Shown here piece by piece: positions 34,924 through 42,319 of a stretch of DNA of 64,000 bases. The notes under the pieces were generated by a model. It did not search any database. It saw only the letters and a list, made by a program, of their open reading frames with translations, and had not been told where the DNA came from. Made by a program: the position numbers and the translations under genes. The stretch's first letter is position 1. Each line of letters starts with the position of its first letter. The DNA is taken from positions 2,594,476 through 2,658,475 of the forward strand of contig CP070750.1 in the NCBI GenBank assembly GCA_020348385.1, written 5' to 3'. Source of the DNA: Candidatus Aminicenantota bacterium. Its GTDB lineage: Bacteria; Acidobacteriota; Aminicenantia; Aminicenantales; Aminicenantaceae.

Positions 34924-36090
34924 TCACAAACGACAGCTTTGTTTCAGCAACTTAAAGACTTCATCCAGAGTCGCAACTTTGGGATGGTTTTTGTAATCGG
35001 GAAGAACCAGAGAGGCCTCAGCAAGAACTTTCAGCTCCTCTTTTGGTATCTTTAGATCTTCAAAGCTGGTCAGCATGCCGATATCCTTGATGAAATCTTG
35101 TATAACATCACAAGATCTCTCAGCCGCCTCGTTGTCATCTATTTGATTCAATTTATTATCGAACAATCGCCCGACCGTGGCGAATTTTTCTAGGGCATGT
35201 TGATAGCTGTATCGCATAATCGCCGGATAAACAACCGCTAACGCTTCGCCATGCATAACATGAGGATACTTACCGCCTATCGCCATTCCGATACCATGAG
35301 GTAATGTCACACCAGAATTGGCGATGCAGAGACCAGCCAGTGTATCCGCCCACGCCATTTGCGTCCTTGCATCTAGAGCACTTCCATTATTTACAGCTGC
35401 AGGTAAGTTTTTAGCGGTAAGTCGAATCGCCTCAAGTGCCATTATATCCGTATAGGGAGACCCGTTCGGGTTGATGTAGCTTTCAAAAGCATGGGCAAAC
35501 ACATCAAAACCTGTAGAAGCAGTGATGTGTTCGGGGACCGTTAACATCAATTCAGGGTCCACAATACTCACCTTGGGATAGACAATGGAATTATATATGG
35601 CTGATTTGCATTTCTCTTCCGGGTTGGTTACAACCGCAACCTGTGTCACATGTGATCCAGTCCCAGATGTTGTCGTGATTGTGATCACAGGAAGAGTTTT
35701 TTCTGTGGGCTGAGTGTCACGAAAAAACAGGTAATCCCATGCTGTTCCCTCGTGTGTTGCCTCTACTGCAATTGCTTTGGCCGAATCCATGCTCGATCCT
35801 CCGCCTAAGCCGAGAACAACATCCGCATCGTGGGCCTTTGCTAGTTCTGCTCCTTTACTGACGATTTCAGTCGTCGGATTGGGGATGACTTTATCGAAAT
35901 GGGCGAACTCAACACCGCTGTTTCCCAAAGAATCTTTCACTTGGTTAAACATGGGTTCGATTTCGGAAAACGGAGGGACAGTCACGATCAAACAGCGCTT
36001 CCCATATTGAGAAACGACCTCACCGATCTCTCCCACTCTCCCGCGACCAAATCTAATCTCAGTCGGCTGATAATAATTGAATCCTTTCAT
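34924..36090 (-). CDS. Iron-containing alcohol dehydrogenase
   Basis: A cytoplasmic 388-residue enzyme. The NAD fold shows FGRGRVGEIGEVV and VVLGLGGGSSMDSAKAIAV; the iron site is in the conserved C-terminal half, with LPHGIGMAIGGKYPHVMHGEALA. An AAGGAG site seven bases before the ATG fixes the start. Members oxidise alcohols such as 1,3-propanediol, lactaldehyde or ethanol, or reduce aldehydes. In this operon a deoxy-sugar-derived lactaldehyde or a glycan-derived aldehyde is plausible but inferred. It lies between PfkB and LamG-3. Confidence 0.93.
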   Translation of the reverse strand: MKGFNYYQPTEIRFGRGRVGEIGEVVSQYGKRCLIVTVPPFSEIEPMFNQVKDSLGNSGVEFAHFDKVIPNPTTEIVSKGAELAKAHDADVVLGLGGGSSMDSAKAIAVEATHEGTAWDYLFFRDTQPTEKTLPVITITTTSGTGSHVTQVAVVTNPEEKCKSAIYNSIVYPKVSIVDPELMLTVPEHITASTGFDVFAHAFESYINPNGSPYTDIMALEAIRLTAKNLPAAVNNGSALDARTQMAWADTLAGLCIANSGVTLPHGIGMAIGGKYPHVMHGEALAVVYPAIMRYSYQHALEKFATVGRLFDNKLNQIDDNEAAERSCDVIQDFIKDIGMLTSFEDLKIPKEELKVLAEASLVLPDYKNHPKVATLDEVFKLLKQSCRL

Positions 36091-36126
36091 TCTAGCTCCT
36101 TAAAATCCATTTTTAAAATCTTACAT

Positions 36127-37026
36127 TCAACCATAAAAATTCGTGCTTAATTTTGACCAAGCTCCATCCTGGGTGCATACATTACTCGCCAATCGATTGG
36201 CATTCTCATTTATTCTATCCAAGTCATGGCCTTCCAACAATCCCAGCATCAATGCAGCTGTAAAAGAATCACCTGCTCCTACGGTGTCTTTTACTTCGAC
36301 AGGATAACCAGGATGAACAGATTCCCTCCCTTGGCTGAATAAAAGGCTTCCTCTTTCTCCTCTGGTCAGGGCGACTAAATCAAGAGAGAACCGTTCAAGC
36401 AGAACCTGGAGTATTTTAGTTTCGCCTCCTTGTATGGAGAGAAGCTGCGCAACGACTGATAATTCTTCCTCGTTGATTTTGAGGACATTCGAGAGTTTTA
36501 ACAAATAAGCAATAATCGCCTTGCTGTAATAGGGGTGCCTCAGGTTGATATCAAAAATCCGGAGACAACTCTTTCTGGAATGTCTTAAAAAACGTCGTAT
36601 TGTATCCTGCGATCTTTTCGACCGTTGGCCTAATGAGCCATAACAAACAGCATCTGCCAGGGATGCCAGCTTGGAAAGCCCCTGTGAGAATGCAATATAA
36701 TCCCATGCGACATCATCATGGATGATATAACAAGGAATACCTTTGCTATCAAGACTAACACTGACTGAACCTGTTGGACGAGTTTTATCGATGGATATGT
36801 AGCGTCGACTCAGTCCGAGTGACTTTAAATTGGACATGATCTTCTCACCAAAAGGATCATTGCCAACGCGGCTGACGATATATCCTTCTGCCCCTAAATT
36901 ATGGACATGGAAAACTACATTTGCAGGAGCTCCTCCTAACCTTTTTCCTGTTGGAAGCAGATCCCAAAGAATCTCACCAATCCCGACGATAACGAATTGT
37001 CGCAGATGATTTGGATCGATTTTCAT
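36127..37026 (-). CDS. PfkB-family sugar kinase
   Basis: A 299-residue cytoplasmic ribokinase/fructokinase-like protein. Visible motifs are the N-terminal GGAPANVVFHVHNLGA (substrate binding), the double-glycine region and the ATP/anion-hole motif VKDTVGAGDSFTAALM with the catalytic Asp. The ribosome site is weak (AAAAAAAG). The fructokinase type is suggested by GEILWDLLPTG at the start. It phosphorylates an imported hexose, pentose or ketose; the neighbouring symporter and dehydrogenases suit this. Confidence 0.9.
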   Translation of the reverse strand: MKIDPNHLRQFVIVGIGEILWDLLPTGKRLGGAPANVVFHVHNLGAEGYIVSRVGNDPFGEKIMSNLKSLGLSRRYISIDKTRPTGSVSVSLDSKGIPCYIIHDDVAWDYIAFSQGLSKLASLADAVCYGSLGQRSKRSQDTIRRFLRHSRKSCLRIFDINLRHPYYSKAIIAYLLKLSNVLKINEEELSVVAQLLSIQGGETKILQVLLERFSLDLVALTRGERGSLLFSQGRESVHPGYPVEVKDTVGAGDSFTAALMLGLLEGHDLDRINENANRLASNVCTQDGAWSKLSTNFYG

Positions 37027-37083
37027 TCTTTTTTTTTGAAATAAAACCTCTCATTTATTTTCGGTTAAACAAATCAGCCCAGA

Positions 37084-38709
37084 TTAACGCAACAAATAAT
37101 ACAAGACGATCATGATGGCCAGGAGAAAACCAGCCAAAAGTCGGGGATCACCGATCTTTTTGATTTTCCCTTGAGCCAGGACTCGAATGGGCTTATCCCA
37201 TGTCAGCCCTTGGATGCTTTTAGGATCGGGTTCAGGTGTCATCAAGCTCACGATGATAAAAAGAAGGCTGCATAAACAAAACATCCACCATGCCTGCATC
37301 ATAAACGGTATCCCCCACCCGTCTGTAATGACCTTAACATCTCCGATTACAGGCAAATCCACCAAAAAGGATATGGCACCCAACATAAATCCAAAGATAA
37401 GCGTTGTTAGTGCCGCCTGTTTTGTTCCTCTCCGCCAGAAAACTCCCCAGAGAAATACAGTGGTAATCGGGGGAGCCAGGTGAGCTGCGATGGCGTTTAT
37501 AGCTTCGAATATGCTGGAATACCTCCCTCCCTGGGTTGACCAGGCCATGGCCAAGATCATGACAACAACCGCGCTGATCCGACCGATCTGGACCTGTTTC
37601 TCATCCGAAATCTTTGGTTTGAAACGCTTCACGATATCCACGGCAACCAAGGTCGCCGAACTGTTCAGCGCAGCGGCAATCGTACTCATCAGAGCGGCCA
37701 ATAATCCTGCCGATATCAATCCTTTGAGGCCGGTGGGGATGAGTTGATTGATCAGCACAGGCAGGGTTTGGTTGCTGTCGGCACCAATAACATCCTTGAA
37801 AAGAACATACCCGATCACCCCAGGAAATACCATGATGAAGACTGGAAATATTTTTAACAGTCCGGCAAAAAGAGGCCCGATCTGGGCATCTCGTTGTGTC
37901 TTGGCACCAAGAACCCTTTGAACAATGGTCTGGTCTGAACACCAATACCAGATTCCCAGTATCGGGTAGCCTAAAAACACGGCATACCACGCAAGGCCCG
38001 CAGAATTCTCCGCTTGAAGCATGCTGAGCTGGTCAGGCTTCACCGCAGCTTTGAATTGAGACAGATTATGGATTCCTTGGTCAGGAAGAGCAAAGATGGC
38101 GAACAACGTCACAGCCACAGCTCCAAGCACTAGAATACCTGTCTGAATCGTCTCTGTGACCACCACAGCCTTGAGACCACCTAGAACAGTATAAATAGCT
38201 GTTACCACAGATATGATGAAGATGGATGTCACGACATCGATCCCGAAAAACTGCTTGAAAACTGCTGCCCCTGCATATAAGCTCATCCCGATGTGGATGA
38301 ATAAGGCCGCCACGATGGCCATGAATGCCAGGACCATCCGGGAACCTGGACCATAGCGTCGTTCTAAAAACTCAGGGAGGGTGGAAATCCGGCTTTTGAA
38401 ATAAAAGGGTGCAAAAACCAGGCCCAATAGAATCAGCGTGAATGTAGCCATCCATTCGAAATTGCCCCATACCAATCCCTCATTGTATCCAGAGGCTGCC
38501 AACCCGACAAGATGAATGGTGGAGATATTCGATGCAAAAAGGGCTGCTCCGACCATCCCCCATCGAAGCGACCGGCCAGCCAAAAAATATCCCTGGCTGG
38601 TCAGCTTCATCTTCCGGACGGACAAGATTCCGATGACCAAAATTCCCAGCAAATAGCTAACAATAATGATTAGATCTAGGACTGGTATGGCTAATTCAGA
38701 TCCAAACAT
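37084..38709 (-). CDS. Sodium:solute symporter (SSS/SGLT family), likely sugar
   Basis: The 541-residue integral membrane protein has about 13-14 hydrophobic segments. FLAGRSLRWGMVGAALFASNIS and GLAASGYNEGLVWGNFEW match the sodium/sugar branch (vSGLT-like); the C-terminal part has LAPPITTVFLWGVFWRRGTKQAA. It imports a solute with sodium. It starts three bases after the stop of the oxidoreductase upstream on the same strand, so the genes are coupled. The sugar identity is inferred from the operon only. Confidence 0.93.
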   Translation of the reverse strand: MFGSELAIPVLDLIIIVSYLLGILVIGILSVRKMKLTSQGYFLAGRSLRWGMVGAALFASNISTIHLVGLAASGYNEGLVWGNFEWMATFTLILLGLVFAPFYFKSRISTLPEFLERRYGPGSRMVLAFMAIVAALFIHIGMSLYAGAAVFKQFFGIDVVTSIFIISVVTAIYTVLGGLKAVVVTETIQTGILVLGAVAVTLFAIFALPDQGIHNLSQFKAAVKPDQLSMLQAENSAGLAWYAVFLGYPILGIWYWCSDQTIVQRVLGAKTQRDAQIGPLFAGLLKIFPVFIMVFPGVIGYVLFKDVIGADSNQTLPVLINQLIPTGLKGLISAGLLAALMSTIAAALNSSATLVAVDIVKRFKPKISDEKQVQIGRISAVVVMILAMAWSTQGGRYSSIFEAINAIAAHLAPPITTVFLWGVFWRRGTKQAALTTLIFGFMLGAISFLVDLPVIGDVKVITDGWGIPFMMQAWWMFCLCSLLFIIVSLMTPEPDPKSIQGLTWDKPIRVLAQGKIKKIGDPRLLAGFLLAIMIVLYYLLR

Positions 38710-38712
38710 AGA

Positions 38713-40062
38713 TCATAGGCTCCATCCATCGCGGTACTGACGGTGGATGAACTGGTCAGCTTCGGGATGGTTTGGGAATCGCAAGTTCTCAGCATCCCAG
38801 TAGAGCTTGGCATCGGCACGGATCGCTACATTTCCCAGTAGGACCGTTTCTGTCAGCGGGCCAGCGAAGTCAAAACCAGAGGCTGCCGGCTCTCCTCCTT
38901 TACAGGCTGCGATCCACTCCTTGTAGTGCCCGGGAGAACGAGAGATGGTTTTCGCAGGCCGTTGATATTCCTGCATGCGTTTTTCCGGCCAGATCCGTAA
39001 ACTGTTAGCACCATGAGATCCGCACAATATCATGCCTTTGTCCCCTATATATAAAGCCCCGCCATAGTCATCCCCCATTTTTATATCGTCAGGAATTTCC
39101 TCGGGACGAGATGGCATCAATCCGCCATCATACCATGTCAGGTGAAGGGGTGGAAATCCCGCCCGGGCGGGAAACTTATATGTGACGATGGATGCCCGGG
39201 GATAGGTCTCGGTATTTTTGGGTTTATCCCATGTTACTTTGGGAACAAAGATGGAATAGCTGGCCTCGATACTAGTTGGGGGACCTAGTTTCAAAGACCA
39301 CACGATGTGGTCGAAAATGTGGCAGCCCATGTCACCCAGACCACCGGTTCCAAAATCCCACCAACCTCTCCATAACTGGGGAAGATAACAGGGATGATAA
39401 GGGCGGAATGAGGCTGGACCCAGCCACAGGTCCCAACTCAGAGTTTCAGGGACAGGAAAAGTTTCCTTGGGCCGCTTGACTCCCTGGGGCCACACCGGGT
39501 GAGGAGTCCAAGCATGAACTCCGGTGACATTTCCAATGGCTCCATCCCATATCCATTCACAGAGAAGGCGGATGCTTTCCATGGCATGTCCCTGATTCCC
39601 CATCTGTGTGGCGACTCCGGCTTCCCGGGCAGCCTTTGTGAGTAACCGAGCCTCGTAGATGGTGTGGGTAAGCGGCTTTTCGCAAAAGACATGTTTCCCC
39701 AACTGCAATGCCGCCATAGTGGCAACGGTATGAACATGGTCAGGAGTTCCAACAACAACGGCATCGATATCTTTCCGCTTTTCAAGCATCACGCGGAAGT
39801 CGCGATAACGCGGAACATCGGGGTATTTTTTAAATGTCTTGGCTGCTCTCTCCCAATCGACATCACAGAGGGCCACGATGTTTTCACTCTCCATGCGCGA
39901 CAAGTCACCACCTCCCTGTCCGCCGACGCCGATTCCGGCGATGTTGAGCTTGTCACTGGGCGCCACATATTTTGTACCTCCGAGTACATGCCGCGGCACA
40001 ATCATCAAGGAGGATGCAGCAGCAGACAGGTTCAAAAACTTGCGTCGGGATATGTTCTTCAT
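38713..40062 (-). CDS. Twin-arginine-exported Gfo/Idh/MocA oxidoreductase
   Basis: The ATG at 40062 follows GGGAG and starts MKNISRRKFLNLSAAASS, a clear twin-arginine signal; the frame open to 40152 is too long for this. The 449-residue protein has an N-terminal NAD(P)-binding fold (IAGIGVGGQGGG), the EKP motif in VFCEKPLTHT and the C-terminal alpha/beta domain. It follows the pattern of exported Gfo/Idh/MocA dehydrogenases common in Planctomycetota and Acidobacteriota. They act on cyclitols or sugars with bound cofactor, and some GH109 members use NAD to hydrolyse glycosides; both are possible. It heads the ten-gene minus-strand run and is divergent from the sulfatase at 40389. Confidence 0.92.
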   Translation of the reverse strand: MKNISRRKFLNLSAAASSLMIVPRHVLGGTKYVAPSDKLNIAGIGVGGQGGGDLSRMESENIVALCDVDWERAAKTFKKYPDVPRYRDFRVMLEKRKDIDAVVVGTPDHVHTVATMAALQLGKHVFCEKPLTHTIYEARLLTKAAREAGVATQMGNQGHAMESIRLLCEWIWDGAIGNVTGVHAWTPHPVWPQGVKRPKETFPVPETLSWDLWLGPASFRPYHPCYLPQLWRGWWDFGTGGLGDMGCHIFDHIVWSLKLGPPTSIEASYSIFVPKVTWDKPKNTETYPRASIVTYKFPARAGFPPLHLTWYDGGLMPSRPEEIPDDIKMGDDYGGALYIGDKGMILCGSHGANSLRIWPEKRMQEYQRPAKTISRSPGHYKEWIAACKGGEPAASGFDFAGPLTETVLLGNVAIRADAKLYWDAENLRFPNHPEADQFIHRQYRDGWSL

Positions 40063-40388
40063 ATCAGGCTCCCTTTTTTTTGCATTTTTTTCCAGCTTAT
40101 CCAAACAAATAACAAAACTCAAGTTTAATGTTGCCTTAGCAGCAATACCCATAGGGCCTCATTTCCTGCTTAGATGTACCTTTTTTTTACTAAAATTGTT
40201 TCTCAAAAAAAATGGGGTTGCTTCAAATATGTAAAATCTATATCATTCCCTTGAAGTTCTTAAAAAATATCACCATTCTTAAAATGCGCTTTGTAGGCAC
40301 AAAATAAGTAATTTAACCTAATAGGAGGCAATATTTCAGCGTATTTATTTGGTTAATCGACATGCCAAAGCCAAGCAAGAGTTAGGAA
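40063..40388. promoter_or_regulatory. 326-base AT-rich divergent regulatory region
   Basis: No gene. It separates the minus-strand operon from a plus-strand sulfatase, so both promoters should lie here. A 9-bp direct repeat TTCTTAAAA occurs at 40257-40265 and 40276-40284, a 19-base period or nearly two turns. An orphan AGGAGG at 40323-40328 is followed only by a seven-codon frame (40362-40385). A weak TTGTAG-17-TAACCT pair precedes it. No riboswitch class is recognised. Confidence 0.5.
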
Positions 40389-42191
40389 TTGAAAAGTCAA
40401 ACCAGAAGGAATTTCTTGAAAAACCTCGGGGCCGCAACGGTGCTGGTCATGACCCGATGCTCATCAAAAAATAGGAAAAAGCCGAATGTGATCCTGGTCA
40501 TGACCGATGACCAAGGATATGGCGACATCGGAGCCCACGGCAGCCCTTATGTCAAGACACCGAATCTCGACCGGTTGCACAGAGAAAGCGTGCGGCTGAC
40601 CAACTTTCATGTCGATCCTTGCTGTTCTCCCACACGAGCATCGCTACTGACTGGACAATATTCCGCTCGAACAGGAGTGTGGCACACCATAGGGGGAAGA
40701 TCGCTATTGCGCAAAGATAAAATCACGATGGCCGATGTGTTCCGCTTCAATGGCTACAAAACAGCGATATTCGGCAAGTGGCATCTTGGCGACAACTATC
40801 CATTCAGGCCCCAGGATCGGGGATTCGAGGAGGTCTTGATCCACAAGAGCGGAGTGGCGGGAAACACGTGGGATTATTGGGGAAATGATTATTACGACGA
40901 TACGTATATCCGGAACGGAAAACCAGAAAAATTCGAGGGATACTGCAACTCTATTTGGTTCGATGAAGCCATCAAATTCATAAGAAAAAACCGTGAAAAA
41001 CCGTTCTTTTGCTTTCTTTCGACCAATATTCCTCATGCTCCGTTACGCGTGGACGATAAATATTCCGCACCTTACCGTTCTCATGTTTCAGAGCAGTTGG
41101 CCAACTATTACGGGATGATCTCCAAGTTTGACGAAGACATGGCCACTCTGCTAAAGGAATTAAAGGAATTAGAACTGGAAGAAAACACAATCCTCATTTT
41201 TATGTCCGACAACGGCCCTTGTCCCTGGTATGGAGGCATCAAAATCGACGATAACGGCTTTGTTGAGGAGGGTTATAGCGCCGGAATGCGCGGGGGAAAG
41301 ATATGGGGATACGAAAACGCTCATCGCGTACCTTGTTTTATCCGTTGGCCTGCCGGTAAAATCGTTGAGGGCAAGGATATAAAAAAGCTCACCGCCCATT
41401 TTGATCTGCTGCCTACGCTGATCGAAGCTTGCGGATTAGAAAAGCCGGATGATGCGGTTTTTGATGGAAAAAGCCTAATGCCTTTAATCACTCGCCAGGA
41501 GGTTCCTTGGCCGGAACGAACCCTGTTCGTGCATAACCAACGTGTGGATTTTCCGGAAAAATATAAAGATTATCAGGTTCTGACCGAACGTTGGCGCTTG
41601 ATCAAGCGCAACAACGAGGAGCTTTATGAGATTCAAAAAGATCCTGGGCAAAAATTCGATGTCGCTGCACAAAATCCAGACATCGTGCATGTATTGCATC
41701 AGAAATATGAAGAGTGGTGGGAGGATATTTCCCAGAATTTTGACGCGTATGATGAGATTATCATCGGTTCAGAATCTGAAAATCCCACCATTCTCTACTC
41801 TCATGACGCGCACAGAAGAAATAGCGACAGAGTTTGGGTGATAAATGTAGAAAGGAATGGGGAATATGAATTTAAAGCTTCCCGCTGGCCGGTAGAGGCA
41901 AACAAACGGATTGGAGAAAACAGAGAAGGCGATGTTACTTCAGTCATAAATCAGGCCCATCTTTCCATCGGGAACATCCAATCCGCTGTTTATGTGGAGC
42001 CGAATATGAAATTTGCCCGATTCATCATTCATCTAATAGCGGGAACAACTTGCATGCAGGCCTGGTTTCAAGATCAAAAGGATAATATGCTGGTTGCTGA
42101 ATTTGTTTCTGTCAAACGGCTGGGTCCAGCAGATCCAACAGAAATCGACAAATATCGACCCTCTGATCCAGATCAAAAACTAAAGGAATAA
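40389..42191 (+). CDS. Twin-arginine sulfatase with C-terminal beta domain (Cys-type)
   Basis: The 600-residue product uses a TTG start, because a TAG closes the frame two codons upstream and the signal MKSQTRRNFLKNLGAATVL begins right at it; the ribosome site is weak. The catalytic domain has MTDDQGYGDIGAHGSP, PCCSPTRASLLTG with formylglycine Cys79, GKWHLGD and MSDNGPC. Residues about 430-600 form an extra C-terminal region with EIIIGSESENPT, which is like the arylsulfatase/beta-sandwich tail of some S1 enzymes. It is transcribed away from the LamG operon from the same AT-rich region. Substrate is unknown. The usual ATG at residue 21 would remove the signal, so it is rejected. Confidence 0.9.
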   Translation: MKSQTRRNFLKNLGAATVLVMTRCSSKNRKKPNVILVMTDDQGYGDIGAHGSPYVKTPNLDRLHRESVRLTNFHVDPCCSPTRASLLTGQYSARTGVWHTIGGRSLLRKDKITMADVFRFNGYKTAIFGKWHLGDNYPFRPQDRGFEEVLIHKSGVAGNTWDYWGNDYYDDTYIRNGKPEKFEGYCNSIWFDEAIKFIRKNREKPFFCFLSTNIPHAPLRVDDKYSAPYRSHVSEQLANYYGMISKFDEDMATLLKELKELELEENTILIFMSDNGPCPWYGGIKIDDNGFVEEGYSAGMRGGKIWGYENAHRVPCFIRWPAGKIVEGKDIKKLTAHFDLLPTLIEACGLEKPDDAVFDGKSLMPLITRQEVPWPERTLFVHNQRVDFPEKYKDYQVLTERWRLIKRNNEELYEIQKDPGQKFDVAAQNPDIVHVLHQKYEEWWEDISQNFDAYDEIIIGSESENPTILYSHDAHRRNSDRVWVINVERNGEYEFKASRWPVEANKRIGENREGDVTSVINQAHLSIGNIQSAVYVEPNMKFARFIIHLIAGTTCMQAWFQDQKDNMLVAEFVSVKRLGPADPTEIDKYRPSDPDQKLKE

Positions 42192-42233
42192 CGAATAATT
42201 CATTCCGATGTATTTCTTCTTTTTAATCTTTGA

Positions 42234-42281
42234 CCTTGTTTTTTATCGTGCGATATATTCATTGATCGATAGAAAACAAGG
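42234..42281. terminator. 15-bp hairpin between convergent genes
   Basis: CCTTGTTTTTTATCG at 42234-42248 pairs with CGATAGAAAACAAGG at 42267-42281 with one U-G wobble and an 18-base loop. It lies between the sulfatase and the DPP-IV gene that end towards each other, so a shared bidirectional terminator is likely, though it is AT-rich. Confidence 0.55.
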
Positions 42282-42319
42282 GAATCAATAGCCGTGACAA
42301 AAAACGACATCGAGAGCTA

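Noticed and set aside
24794-40062. Canonical Bacteroidetes SusCD polysaccharide locus
   Set aside because: No SusD homologue, and the only TonB receptor is far away with a single short regulatory domain.
40362-40385. Seven-codon frame after a strong AGGAGG
   Set aside because: Too short and with poor spacing; only noted as a possible leader.
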